From Sphaeroforma sirkka (lineage: Eukaryota > Opisthokonta > Ichthyosporea > Ichthyophonida), in the NCBI GenBank assembly GCA_001586965.3, contig LUCW03001999.1:5001-38161 (forward strand): 33,161 bases of DNA, in the 5' to 3' direction. Position 1 is the stretch's first letter. Every line of letters starts with the position of its first letter. Both the position numbers and the translations under genes were made by a program. Shown here in pieces: positions 21,870-31,369 of the stretch. Under the pieces are notes generated by a model, which was not told the origin of the DNA, made no database searches, and saw only the letters and a list, made by a program, of their open reading frames with translations.

Positions 21870-22770
21870 GTGTAAAAATCGCGGGTTTTTAATAGTAGAA
21901 GCACATGTTAACGTATATTATAAATGTATCAACGTTTAAACGGTTAGACTTATATTCCTGGAATACGTTTAAACGGAATTGGAATGAACAAGTACTTCGA
22001 TATTTGAATTTCTGAACATGTGGTAGTACACATTAGAGCTAAGGACTCTACTGTGTAAAATTAAGTGGATTTCCAAAAAAAAAATATGTTTTCTACCAAA
22101 ATTGGAATTATATCTAAATCGGGACTCAGACAAAATTTGACACTTGAATATAACCCTTCGGATAGCACCAGAACACTGTGAACAGAGGGTTTAGTACAGT
22201 TTCTCAGTATAATTTACTATAATCTCAGAGCAAGATAACTTACTGAGAAATAGGACGAAGTTCATAGCTGTCAATATTTAGGACAACATGATCCTGACTC
22301 CTCCTAGCAAGCCAACTAGATATGCCTGAAATGGAATGGGGAGCTAGGTACCAAGTGAAGGGGTTTAGGTGCAGATGTCTACTGCTTCAGCTTAGTGTTT
22401 TTGATTTTGTAGTACGGGATATGACACTTGTCCTAGGAGTTAAGTCGGACTGTCCTGCACCTGGGACTATGGACAGGTTCACATCAGACCTACAATTTGT
22501 TGTGTTCTAATATAATTTTATGAATTGTTCATTTGATAATAATTAAGAGCCGTATTGTGAGTCTCCCCTTACTAGAGGGCAGACTCATGTTAATTACGTT
22601 TTAGTCTTACACTACTATGTTGGTCACTCAGGGTTTGGGCTTTATCTAATTTAGATTTCCAATAGTCAAATAAACCGTAGTTTACAGCTCGGACTACAAA
22701 CTAAACTAGCTAAGACCTAAGCGACAAAATTCAACAAGTTTGATATCTGAATTTAATTGAAAGGATCGAC
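21870..22770. other. AT-rich spacer between element remnants
   Basis: No coding sequence recognised. It probably includes untranslated or LTR sequence of the flanking retroelement remnants, but I find no matching LTR pair. A CGTTTAAACGG motif occurs in both orientations at 21932 and 21967. 22322-22510 is a 62-codon open frame of no recognised content. Confidence 0.5.
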
Positions 22771-23460
22771 AGGATGTCCAATTCGAATAACTTCTAGCTG
22801 CCGATCTACGATGAGGATAAATTCACCCTAGTCGGAGTCTGGATGACGAAATGGCGGGCAATGAAAACGTTATCTCATTTTACTAAGACAAGAGAAGACA
22901 ACCATCACACCACACTTAACCAGGCGCAGCTGGGGCACATATACAAGTAATTTTACGTCAACTTGCCAGACGACCCTATCGTTACGGATTTCGAACGTGG
23001 CCCGGCTACCCATATGTTCCACTCCGCGCTCTCGACGAATTTATAACACCAGGCGCGCAGTATAAACCATGACACCATGGGAGAAGCGCGACAAAGGCTA
23101 GTGATGTTGATTAAGATGTCACAATTCGTGACAACGTCCATTACTTACCAGGTGGACTCTTTATTACACCCAATATGACAGGTACAAAACATGTACTCGG
23201 TGCCTCACGTCATTCTACTGGACGCGGCCGACCAAGCTAATGGTTCAGGTTTTAGAATTGTTCCAACGGCAGGCGCCGAGCCTGGAGGCAGGCTACCCTC
23301 AGTGGTGCACGCAGGCGCTGCAGAACTACCAGGGTAAATCTTCTAATCTGCCGGAGCGCGACAATGGTGGCGTTAGAAAGGGAACCACAGGACAGGCTTC
23401 TTAGCGTGAGTCGGACCACGACAAAGACGGAAGTCAGGACAGTTGTCGGTGGCATTTGCG
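22771..23460 (+). pseudogene. Decayed retroelement gag, plus strand
   Basis: From an ATG at 22774 one frame reads MSNSNNF-stop-LPIYDEDKF and continues through coding-like stretches (VGVWMTKWRAMKTLSHF, NLPDDPIVTDFERG, GEARQRLVMLIKMSQF) with four stops, three of them TAA or TAG. A frame change near 23240 leads to VLELFQRQAPSLEAGYPQW. The sequence is capsid-like, without zinc-knuckle or pol. It differs from the gag of the chromovirus that follows. Confidence 0.55.
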
Positions 23461-23799
23461 CTTTTTTTGTAACTTTTTTATGAATATTTATTTTTCAAGT
23501 TGTAAGGCACCTAGCCCTGAGTACCGAACTATTATATGAGCATACTTTACCGGAAAGGGTGAGCGCACTCAAATAATAATAATGACAACACCCACACACA
23601 TGTTGAGAACAATGTGAGACCGGCTGGTGTTGGTACTTAGGTCGCACACAGTAGCTGAGGTCCATCCTTTCGGTTTGACTGAGCCTTACTGACAACTTAC
23701 GAGGGTAATACATAGTGTTTCTGCGACTTACATTGTCAGTAGTTCGGTCATCTTCAGCCAACGCGACGTTTGTTTTGTTTATAGTTTGTTTGTGGCATC
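23461..23799. other. Region between gag remnant and chromovirus
   Basis: Possible 5' untranslated or LTR area of the chromovirus. I see a TGTAAGG..-type start at 23500 but no second copy beyond the element's 3' end, so no LTR can be called. No coding sequence supported. Confidence 0.4.
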
Positions 23800-24039
23800 G
23801 TGATTTTGTGCTTGAATCAGCTTAGGGTGCCCGATACGGGTGGTACTATTGAGCCATACAAAAGGCTAAAAGGTCAGCTGTTAGTGCCTATTATGGAGGT
23901 GTTAGATCTGAGGGCAGCGACGAAGGAATGGGCATCGGCCAAAGGAGACCAGGCGGAGATGGTACATGCACTGCTAACGAATGTGTATTTTAACTGCGGC
24001 CTGTGGGATGAGTCAGGAAAGGACTCGCCTCCGAAGTAA
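23800..24039 (+). CDS. Probable gag N-terminal part
   Basis: The open frame contains YKRLKGQLLVPIMEVLDLR and VHALLTNVYFNCGLWDE, ending at a TAA formed just before the (TA)n tract. It lies directly upstream of the main gag frame and is charged and helix-prone like a capsid N-terminus. The link to the frame beyond the microsatellite is inferred; the first ATG may not be the real start. Confidence 0.45.
   Translation: MILCLNQLRVPDTGGTIEPYKRLKGQLLVPIMEVLDLRAATKEWASAKGDQAEMVHALLTNVYFNCGLWDESGKDSPPK

Positions 24040-24043
<4 letters not shown>

Positions 24044-24102
<59 letters not shown>
24044..24102. repeat. (TA)n microsatellite interrupting gag
   Basis: About 29 uninterrupted TA units between two gag-like coding stretches. 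If gag was once continuous, the tract expanded or was inserted inside the coding sequence and breaks the frame. Confidence 0.95.
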
Positions 24103-24104
<2 letters not shown>

Positions 24105-24833
24105 TATGCTTGGTGGCTGATGCAATGGCGAACTATCTTGAAGGCTGATGAGCCCAACTGGAAAGCCCTACCCTGGCACCAGTTGCGTGATAATATACTT
24201 AACACCTTTTTTGAAGATGCACGTGACCGTGAACTTCTACAGTCTCGCAAGTTCTTTGCGAACGATACCACTATTCGAGGTGCTCTAGCTCATATGACAC
24301 ATATGAATACTCGGATTGGTGGTCGTACCTATACTGGCGAATATTTATTAATTTGTCAGATGATGGAGACTCTGGGAGCTAACCTCTTTAAGAAAGTCAA
24401 TGATGACATCATCGCCTATGGTGATTTGCGATCTATGCCTTGGTCTGTCTTTGAGAAGATAGTACACAAGCATACCAATTCCTCTACTAGAGTACTTAGT
24501 ACCACGAGCTACACCCAGCCCACTAAGCGAAACGCAGTAGAGACTAATACTGCGCGTAGTACTAAGAAACCTCGCACTACTACTGGAGGGGGTACTGGCT
24601 CTACTTCTACCGAACCGAAAGGTGATAAGAAGGTGAGAGCGCCTTGCAAGAAGTGTGGTTACAACCTCACAAAACGTAATGGCAAGTGGAATGGTAGACA
24701 CGACCCTGTTAAGTGTGCACCAGGCAAGCCAGATTTTGGACACTATATGAAAGTGTGTGCTACTTGCAAGGGTACTAACGGTTGGCACAATGAAGATTGC
24801 AAGGACTTACCAGACGTCCAAGTTAAGCACTGA
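24103..24833 (+). CDS. Chromovirus Gag (capsid and zinc-knuckle part)
   Basis: The first ATG in the frame is at 24120, but the frame is open from the end of the TA tract. The capsid-like part contains WKALPWHQLRDNILNTFFE and TYTGEYLLICQMMETLG. A basic, Thr/Ser-rich linker follows (residues about 140-180), then two Cys/His clusters: CKKC..HDPVKC, and CATCKGTNGWHNEDC (CX2CX6HX3C), an expanded form of the nucleocapsid zinc-knuckle. Ends with TGA at 24831; pol begins 10 bases later in a different ORF, so gag and pol are separate here. Confidence 0.85.
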
Positions 24834-24842
24834 CAGTACCAT

Positions 24843-26576
24843 ATGTGCGCAATAGAGCAAGATTATGAGAAAATGTTCAATAAAATCTATACCAAAGGAG
24901 ATGAACGTATCTTTCAAACAGTTTTCGTAAATGGAGAAAAAGTTATGGCACTATTTGATCCAGGGGCTGAAGTCTCTGCTATCTCATGCCGAGTAGCCTA
25001 CGCTACAGATATGGCTGTCCATAACGAAACAACTGATTTAATCTTGGGAAATGGCAAAGTTACTACTTGCGAACAAGCCATTGGCTATGCACACATAATG
25101 CTGTCAGATAGAAGAGAAGTGAAGACTCACCTAATCGTCACTGACATGTCTCAGAAATACGATTTAATTATAGGTATGACTGATCTTCTCAGTTTAGGTA
25201 TAACACTCACTGGTCTGCCTAATGGGCTAGACCCGAATAAAGATCAGTCAGATGATAATATGTTAAAGATACCTAAACCTCCGGAAGGTGAAGCAAAGGA
25301 TATGATTCCGCACTTCACCGATATAATTATGGACTTAATTATACAAAACAGGAAGATTGCAATAACTGACTGGTGTATGTTTAAGTTCTCTAATGGGTAC
25401 GTTAGACTTGACTTAACAAACGTCGACTTCTCTAAGTTAAAGTGTCCTTCACATAACTACGTGAGTTGGAGACACAAAGACGTTGTCAAAACCCAAATCG
25501 AAGATTGGTTAAAACAGGATCTAATTGAAATCAATTATGATGCAACCCCAGTTAACTTAGCTCTCTTAGCGGTCGATCAATATAAATCTGATGGAACGTT
25601 TAGTAAAACAAGAGTAGTACTAGACCTGTCGCCAATCAACAAACTAATTCCGCAACATAGTTTTCCCTTACCTAAGATAAACGAGATACTACGCAAAATG
25701 AAGGGTGCGACTATCTTTTCCAAGATAGACTTAAAAGCTGCATTCCATCAACTACAGATATATGAGCCTCATAGGAAATATTTTTCCTTTACTTGGCAAG
25801 GTAAGAAGTACCAGTTTAAAGGTGCACCTGGAGGCTTACACATGTTACCTTCTTTCTTCCAACAAGTTATGATGGAACTATTTGCGGACCTGTCGTATAA
25901 CGTATCAGTCTATTTAGTTGATATAGTTATCTTTACAAAGACAGCACATGAACATGCTAAACTCGCTAAAGAAGTCTTAAAGCGACTTAATCATGCTAAA
26001 CTTAAGATTAACGAAGACAAGTGTTCTTTTGCTAAAGATACTATACACTTACTTCGCTGCAAAGTATCTGCAGCAGGGGTAGAAATTGATCCTGGCAAGA
26101 AACAGTTTCTGTTGGATTTATCAACACCAATTACTGGAAGAGATGTGAACTCTGTGTGTGGGTTTGTTAACTTCTTCTCGGATTCGGTACCGCATCTTTC
26201 TCATTACTTAAAGCCTTTCAGTCACCTACGGCTGCACAAAGGACCTTTGGGAAAGCTTTGGACTAAAGAATGTGATGATGCATTTAAACTAGTCAAAAGT
26301 AAAGTAATGGGCGCACCCATCATGCAGTACCCTGTGGATGGTGTCCCATTCCAAGTAGCAACCGACGCTTCAGATCGAGCGGTAGGTGGAGTGCTTTACC
26401 AGACGATAAATGGTAAACCGCGCTACATACAATTCTTTAGCAAGAGTTATAATAAGAGTCAACGGAATTACCCTACCGTTAAACAAGAGCTCCTTGCTAT
26501 AGTTACTGCGCTAAGACAGTTAAAGACTACCTTTATGGAAGTTACTTTACTGTCGCCTGTGATCAAAAGTCTTTAA
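24843..26576 (+). CDS. Chromovirus Pol: protease, RT, first part of RNase H
   Basis: Residues about 30-120 are a retropepsin: MALFDPGAEVSAIS holds the catalytic aspartate but has DPG in place of the usual D-T/S-G, and DLIIGMTDLL is the second conserved motif. Residues about 220-430 are the reverse transcriptase, with SKIDLKAAFHQL (first catalytic Asp present) and FKGAPGGLHMLPSFFQ. The catalytic box reads YLVDIVIF instead of Y-x-D-D, so one of the two aspartates is lost (codon GTT at 25917-25919). RNase H starts at VATDASDRAVGGVLYQ with its Asp and the Glu of KQELLAIV. The frame breaks near 26527-26533, before the last RNase H motif. Confidence 0.95.
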   Translation: MCAIEQDYEKMFNKIYTKGDERIFQTVFVNGEKVMALFDPGAEVSAISCRVAYATDMAVHNETTDLILGNGKVTTCEQAIGYAHIMLSDRREVKTHLIVTDMSQKYDLIIGMTDLLSLGITLTGLPNGLDPNKDQSDDNMLKIPKPPEGEAKDMIPHFTDIIMDLIIQNRKIAITDWCMFKFSNGYVRLDLTNVDFSKLKCPSHNYVSWRHKDVVKTQIEDWLKQDLIEINYDATPVNLALLAVDQYKSDGTFSKTRVVLDLSPINKLIPQHSFPLPKINEILRKMKGATIFSKIDLKAAFHQLQIYEPHRKYFSFTWQGKKYQFKGAPGGLHMLPSFFQQVMMELFADLSYNVSVYLVDIVIFTKTAHEHAKLAKEVLKRLNHAKLKINEDKCSFAKDTIHLLRCKVSAAGVEIDPGKKQFLLDLSTPITGRDVNSVCGFVNFFSDSVPHLSHYLKPFSHLRLHKGPLGKLWTKECDDAFKLVKSKVMGAPIMQYPVDGVPFQVATDASDRAVGGVLYQTINGKPRYIQFFSKSYNKSQRNYPTVKQELLAIVTALRQLKTTFMEVTLLSPVIKSL

Positions 26577-27325
26577 CATACTTAAAAGATATGAACCCTG
26601 ATTCACAGTTGGTGAGCCGCTGGCATGACATTATTGCCAAGTTCGCTTTTAATATAACACACATTCCAGGAATATATAACCATCTTCCTGACATGCTCTC
26701 TCGACTTGTGCCCGACTACCAGAAAACAGTCAAAGAGTTATTAGCAACCGATTGGATGCTAAATAAGAAATGGTTTAACCTCGCTCAATCACGATGGGGT
26801 CCATTTACTGTTGATATGTTCGCCGCAGAACATAACAAACAGGTATCTGAATATAGGTCGTTGACTCATCCTAAAGGTGATGCATTTCAGCTTGACTTAT
26901 CAAAGCATAATGCGTGGGCTAACCCACCTTGTCAACTTATCGCACAGTTGTTAAATTATGTTAATATTACTAAATCTACCATTACGCTGTGTTGTCCCTT
27001 ACGTAACTCCGACCCATGGATACGTGATTTAATTAATATGATTCAAGACGAACCTATTTATGTCGACCGTGAAACCGACACGTTCTTGTATCAGGGATCC
27101 TATTCTATTAAGAAGACGCCTTGGAAACACACCATTGTTTGTCGCATCGGTCCTGCAGGTACCACTAAGTGGAAACCCTCAACCGAATTCTTAGCTAAAC
27201 TAGAGGAGTCTAAAGAGTTTGAACAAAAGCTCAAGACTCGTACAACACATGCACCCAACAAGATTGCAGTCGAGGTAATGCCGATTGAAACGGCATTAGA
27301 TCGTAAAAAACATGGAACTAGCTAA
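26534..27325 (+). CDS. Chromovirus Pol: RNase H end and methyltransferase-like domain
   Basis: The coding frame after the break begins around 26534 (first ATG 26591) with ACDQKSLTYLKD, the last catalytic Asp of RNase H, followed by the usual IPGIYNHLPDMLSR tether. From 26795 comes an unexpected domain: WGPFTVDMFAAEHNKQV, DAFQLDLSKHNAWANPPCQL and LCCPLRNSDPWIRDLI. The pattern D-x-F-A..(Y)..DAF..W..NPP..LI..P matches the adenine-methyltransferase-like (MT) region located after RNase H in DIRS-type retroelements. The frame ends at TAG/TAA in the overlap with the next one, next to an A6 run (27305-27310). Confidence 0.8.
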   Translation, partial: YGSYFTVACDQKSLTYLKDMNPDSQLVSRWHDIIAKFAFNITHIPGIYNHLPDMLSRLVPDYQKTVKELLATDWMLNKKWFNLAQSRWGPFTVDMFAAEHNKQVSEYRSLTHPKGDAFQLDLSKHNAWANPPCQLIAQLLNYVNITKSTITLCCPLRNSDPWIRDLINMIQDEPIYVDRETDTFLYQGSYSIKKTPWKHTIVCRIGPAGTTKWKPSTEFLAKLEESKEFEQKLKTRTTHAPNKIAVEVMPIETALDRKKHGTS

Positions 27326-27797
27326 GGCCATGGATCAAATACTCAAAACTCTAAGAGAACCTGAAGCTCGCACTCAACTACTTAAAGCGCTGCTTAAAGA
27401 ACAGTCAGGAGTTGCGAAACAACTGAAGAAGATACTTCAACAATCCAATGTTGTCAATTATGTATCTCAGGACTCTACCCCTCCTGATACTGAGGTTGCC
27501 CTTTCCAACAGGACTATGGTTCATTCAGCCAGCGTTACGCAGAATCTGACTGACTTAGAGGAGCTCGAAAGTAGAGTTAAAATTATACATAATTTAACGC
27601 ATCGAGCATATGAGCATACTTATATAATGGCTATTCGTGCAGGGCTTGATCACCCGGCGCTGAAAGAAACCATACGTGAAGTATACCGACGCTGTACTGA
27701 TTGTGAAAAGAACCAGATCAAGCGATACGGTTGGGCACCCCTAAAAAAGTGTGACAGAAGACCAACCGATGCGCCGAGTCATAGTCGATTTGGTTAA
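27312..27797 (+). CDS. Chromovirus integrase: N-terminal zinc-binding domain
   Basis: Begins with a helical, Lys/Leu-rich linker, then HNLTHRAYEHT and CTDCEKNQIK: His and His followed by C-x2-C, the HHCC zinc-binding domain that opens Ty3/Gypsy integrases. The frame overlaps the previous one by 14 bases, and another frame break occurs at an A6 run (27743-27748) before the catalytic core. Confidence 0.85.
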   Translation: MELAKAMDQILKTLREPEARTQLLKALLKEQSGVAKQLKKILQQSNVVNYVSQDSTPPDTEVALSNRTMVHSASVTQNLTDLEELESRVKIIHNLTHRAYEHTYIMAIRAGLDHPALKETIREVYRRCTDCEKNQIKRYGWAPLKKCDRRPTDAPSHSRFG

Positions 27798-28072
27798 ACT
27801 CCCGCGATCCAAGCATACTGGCGATGTATATATCTGTCATTTCTTATGTGTGGCTTCGGGCTATAACTTGCTTTATGCAATACCGAACAAACGTCCACAA
27901 ACAGTGGCAGAATTATGCTATCACGTCTTTAATGACTTCGGTTTCCCGAGTACTATGTTCTGATAACGGTAGTGAGTTTTGTACCGACGTAATGGAGGCA
28001 CTTATACTCGTATCAGGCATGACCCATAGGCGTGGTGTTCCTTACAAACCTCAAACGCAGGGTGCAAAATGA
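27749..28072 (+). pseudogene. Chromovirus integrase catalytic core, in two frames
   Basis: In one frame RRVIVDLVKLP gives the first catalytic aspartate and continues to FNDFGFPSTMF. A break near 27950-27960 moves to the frame carrying CSDNGSEF (second Asp of DDE) and RGVPYKPQTQG. A further break near 28060 precedes the Glu-bearing helix in the next frame. All three acidic residues remain, but the domain is split over three frames. Confidence 0.85.
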
Positions 28073-29054
28073 GACACGTCATAGAGAACTTAAGAAACTC
28101 TTGCGTACCGCACTAGACGACGTTGAGGATATGTGGCCTTATCATTTGAAATGGGTTCAGACTCAAATGAATAACTGCATGAATCCTCAAACTGGAACAC
28201 TCCCGTTTCACTATTTCTTTGGCCGCTATAGTGAATTACAAGCAACGTTTGATAAAACTGCGCCCGAGAAACACGCTACCCCGTGGCTACAAAAGATCGA
28301 GCATATGCAGAACGTTGTTTACCCCTGTTTACTCGAGCACAAGAATCGCGTCCTACTTAAAGCGTATGACCGATGGAATAACACTAAGAACATTGTTCAG
28401 TTCAAAGTCGGCGATTACGTTAACATTATAAATCGAAACGCCAACGTTACCGAACTCTCTTCTAAGACGATAGGACCTTTTGTTATTTCCTACCATGATG
28501 AGAAGAGTGATACTTACGAAGTGAATAACATTGATGGTACTAGTGCAACCAATCTAGGCACTCACCGTATCCCTACCTCCGAACTCTCATTCGCTCGCTC
28601 ATTTGATTCTGATATACCAGTTATGGAGTCACAAGTCAAAGATATAATTGATAAAACATCCGAAGACGGGTTCACTTACCACAAGACCCGTTTCATGGAT
28701 GGGACAGTAGCTTGGCTAACTTCCGGTGCATTTCGTGAATCTCGCGACTTCCTTCGTATCTTTAATAAGAAATGGAATAAGCGTTTACACAAGAACACAC
28801 GAGATAAACGAAAAGGGTTTCCTCAGGTGACTACAAACCCTGACGTATCTGAAATTCCCTATTTGCCACCTACTTCCTACGTGACTAAACTTTCTGATCT
28901 GCTTACCAACAGTGCAGAAAATTGTTCAAACTTACTTACTAATGAAGAACAGCCTTTGGCTATTACCTTACCAAATAATAAACGTAAGGCGCCTACATCG
29001 GAAATGGTTACTGGACCAAATACTAAACGACATAGAGTACAACATGAGTCTTGA
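28063..29054 (+). CDS. Chromovirus integrase C-terminus with GPF module and chromodomain
   Basis: The frame opens at the integrase helix NETRHRELKKLL (catalytic Glu) and runs 300-plus residues to TGA at 29052. VGDYVNIINRN and SSKTIGPFVISYHDE form the GPY/F module; VKDIIDKTSEDGFTYHKTR, FMDGTVAWLTSGAF and FLRIFNKKW form a chromodomain-like fold, although one aromatic-cage residue is not obvious. The basic tail NNKRKAP and TKRHR may be a nuclear signal. Chromodomains steer chromovirus integration to marked chromatin. Confidence 0.85.
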
Positions 29055-29183
29055 ACTCGTACATATAGGCACATACTTACTCGATAAGTCATGACCGAAA
29101 CCGTTTTTACTTTGGTTTTCGCTTTACCAACTAGATCGTATCTTAACGTACGTTCGTAGTTCTAAAAGCTACTGGGGGCTATG
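29055..29183 (+). other. 3' untranslated end of chromovirus
   Basis: No coding sequence. Ends ACTGGGGGCTA just before a TG that starts the inverted-repeat element; the G-run could be a polypurine tract remnant. No LTR confirmed. Confidence 0.4.
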
Positions 29184-30782
29184 TAGAAATACGGCCTCCG
29201 GTCAGTCTAAAATATCAAGATCAATTGAGATAATACATTGGTTTTTATTTGTATTTTAAATAAAAAGACTTAGTGAAACTGAATAGATACTGAGAATCAG
29301 GGTGAATTGGGAGTCAATGGTACGCTGCGATTAGATCTGTAGAAATACAGCCTCCGAGTCTAAAATATCAAGATCAATTGAGATAGTACATTGGTTTTAT
29401 TTGTATTTTAAATAATTTAGTACAAGCTCTTTTTTCCAATATTTCCAAAGTGTTCTAAATTCACTTTGATGGCTCCAATAGCCTGAGTATTTGGTATGAC
29501 TCATCTGCTTGGACCTATTTGAGACATTAGTAGATGTAGGATATTATAAACTAAATTTTATAATCTCCGAACTACTACTTATAGATTTTGGTCCTCCCGC
29601 CAATCTCCAAAATCAATAAGTCTTTTTTTTTTTTTTTTTAACTTTTTTCTTCAGATGGAACTTTATTTATATCAGCTAATGTATTAACGTGACTTACGTT
29701 ATTATGTCTATTTACAAATTAGGCAAGTGGTCATGAACACTTAGTACTTCTAGTGAAAATTATTCAATAAAGAACAGCTAGAGGTACGCCCTGTGTGATC
29801 GAGGATATTTAGGCTCTTAACAAGAGGCAGTCCCGATCATTCTTACACAAGCTACCACTGCTAAATCCTAACTGACTAAATTGTATTTTAGTTTAATATA
29901 GTTTGAAACCTAGTAATTTCCATCGAAGTTTACATCAAAGTGAATTTAGAACACTTTGGAAATATTGGAACAATAATTTGGATTATATTATTTTAAATAC
30001 AAATAAAAACCAATATGTTGTCTCATTTGATCTTGATATTTTAGACATGACCGAAGGCTATTGTTCTCAGATATTAAAACCGAAGGCTATAAGTGTTTCA
30101 AGTTTCAAGTGAATGGTTGTGATGTATTTGATTCGAGTCCCTGCTTTTATATGCATTGGACTCGTAATCTTTTGAGCCATTAAAAAAAAAGATATTATAA
30201 AATTTGGTTTATAATATCCTACATTTATTATCGTCTCAAATAGGTCCAATTAAATGAGTCATACGAAATACTCAGGCTATTGGAGCCATCAAACTGAATT
30301 TAGAACACTTTGGAAATATTGGAACAGAATTTGGATTATATTATTTTAAATACAAATAAAACCAATATGTTGTCTCATTTGATCTTGATATTTTAGACAT
30401 GACCGAAGGCTATTGTTCTCAGATATTAAAACCGAAGGCTATAAGTGTTTCAAGTTTCAAGTGAATGGTTGTGATGTATTTGATTCGAGTCCCTGCTTTT
30501 ATATGCATTGGACTCGTAAATTTGAGCCATTAAAAAAAAGATATATTATAAAATTTGGTTTATAATATCCTACATTTATTATCGTCTCAAATAGGTCCAA
30601 TTAAATGAGTCATACGAAATACTCAGGCTATTGGAGCCATCAAACTGAATTTAGAACACTTTGGAAATATTGGAAAAAAAAGAACATGTAATAAACTATT
30701 TAAAACACAAATAAAAAACCAACATGTTGTCTCATTTGATCTTAATATTGTAGACTGACCGGAGGCCGTATTTCTACACATG
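29184..30782. repeat. Fold-back element with inverted arms and internal direct repeats
   Basis: TGTAGAAATACGGCCTCCGG at 29184 returns as its reverse complement ending at 30782 (28 identical bases at the tips). A second left tip lies at 29336. The arm 29336-29560 matches the complement of about 30550-30782 over some 230 bp at roughly 85% by eye. The right half also has direct repeats: GAATTTAGAACACTTTGGAAA at 29942, 30296 and 30647 (spacings 354 and 351 bp), with near-identical interiors. No transposase, and no clear target-site duplication. It could be a non-autonomous terminal-inverted-repeat element or two opposed solo copies of one repeat. Confidence 0.85.
29611..29880. other. Unique centre of the fold-back element
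   Basis: A T17 run at 29623-29639 and AT-rich sequence between the left arm and the first right-hand unit. No coding content seen. Confidence 0.5.
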
Positions 30783-31262
30783 TAGTTCACAGTGCCACCT
30801 CCGTCGACAAGTAAAAGTTGTTGTCAGGAGAGCTAATTTGTGTAGCTGTACAAACGTTGGGAATCGTTATGCGAGCAATAGTTGTAGTGAGATGATAAAG
30901 GAAGTTGTGTTTATTGCTTCGTTTAGAGCATACTATCTCTAGGTGTCTTTACATTGAACAATCGTTACATGTCAAATATTGAGCCGTGCACGCCCTGCTG
31001 TTATGTCTAAGAGCATTACAACGATCACAAGCTTTCAAACATAGAGAAGAAACATGGTTAGGCTTTTGACAGACGAAACAGAGCATTGGGCGGCTATTTT
31101 TAGATTGAGTTGAATTTCAAAAATCGGTGATCATTCGGCCAACGTCCTGTAGTGTAGGTTTAGCGGGAGCAGGTGTAGTCCGGACAACTCCGGGAATGGC
31201 TTCATCAATTTGTAGTAAGTATACGCGAGATAACTGTATCTCAACGTTCTCCCTCCCTCAGG
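30783..31262 (-). pseudogene. Second minus-strand gag/protease fragment
   Basis: Reading the minus strand from about 31262: QLSRVYLLQIDEAIPGVV, a single in-frame TGA, then two canonical CX2CX4HX4C knuckles, CFVCQKPNHVSSLC and CDRCNALRHNSRAC. After a frame break RSNKHNFLYHL and IARITIPNVC lead to the protease start LLVDGGGTVNYM, where DTGA is replaced by DGGG. The sequence stops at the fold-back element. RSNKHNF here and RTNKHNF in the 21-kb remnant, with the same knuckle-protease spacing, show one family. Confidence 0.78.
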
Positions 31263-31273
31263 GAGGGACGTTG
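31242..31273. other. GC-rich hairpin
   Basis: TCCCTCCC / GGGAGGGA form a perfect 8-bp stem with loop TCA; an outer CAACG / CGTTG stem continues it after a 3-base bulge. It sits at the upstream edge of the gag remnant. Confidence 0.75.
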
Positions 31274-31369
31274 TTCATTTATTAGTAATTATAAACAGTA
31301 ATCCTAAAATGACTGACTCTTAAATGAGTCATTAGTCATGTGCTGTAAAACCAGCAAAACCCTAAAACC

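Larger units (their letters stand above)
23800..29054 (+). mobile_element. Ty3/Gypsy chromovirus, nearly full length, inactive
   Basis: Element order on the plus strand: gag (split by a TA microsatellite), protease, reverse transcriptase, RNase H, a methyltransferase-like domain, integrase (HHCC, DDE core), GPF module and chromodomain. The order RT-RH-IN identifies Ty3/Gypsy, and the chromodomain a chromovirus. Five frame breaks, an altered protease motif and a lost RT catalytic aspartate mark it as dead. No in-frame nonsense codons are seen apart from these breaks, so decay is fairly recent. LTRs were not found: 5' sequence before 23800 has no repeat after 29054, though TG at 29184 follows a G-rich ACTGGGGGCTA that resembles a polypurine tract. 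Confidence 0.9.

Noticed and set aside
20001..23200. UAA/UAG read as glutamine (alternative genetic code), because several remnants have TAG or TAA where a residue would fit
   Set aside because: About 640 residues of U2SURP use only CAA/CAG for glutamine and contain no TAA or TAG; the stops are confined to decayed elements and doubtful exons.
29184..29420. TG at 29184 as the start of the chromovirus 3' LTR
   Set aside because: No matching copy exists before the gag start, and the same sequence is present inverted at 30782; kept only as a possibility.
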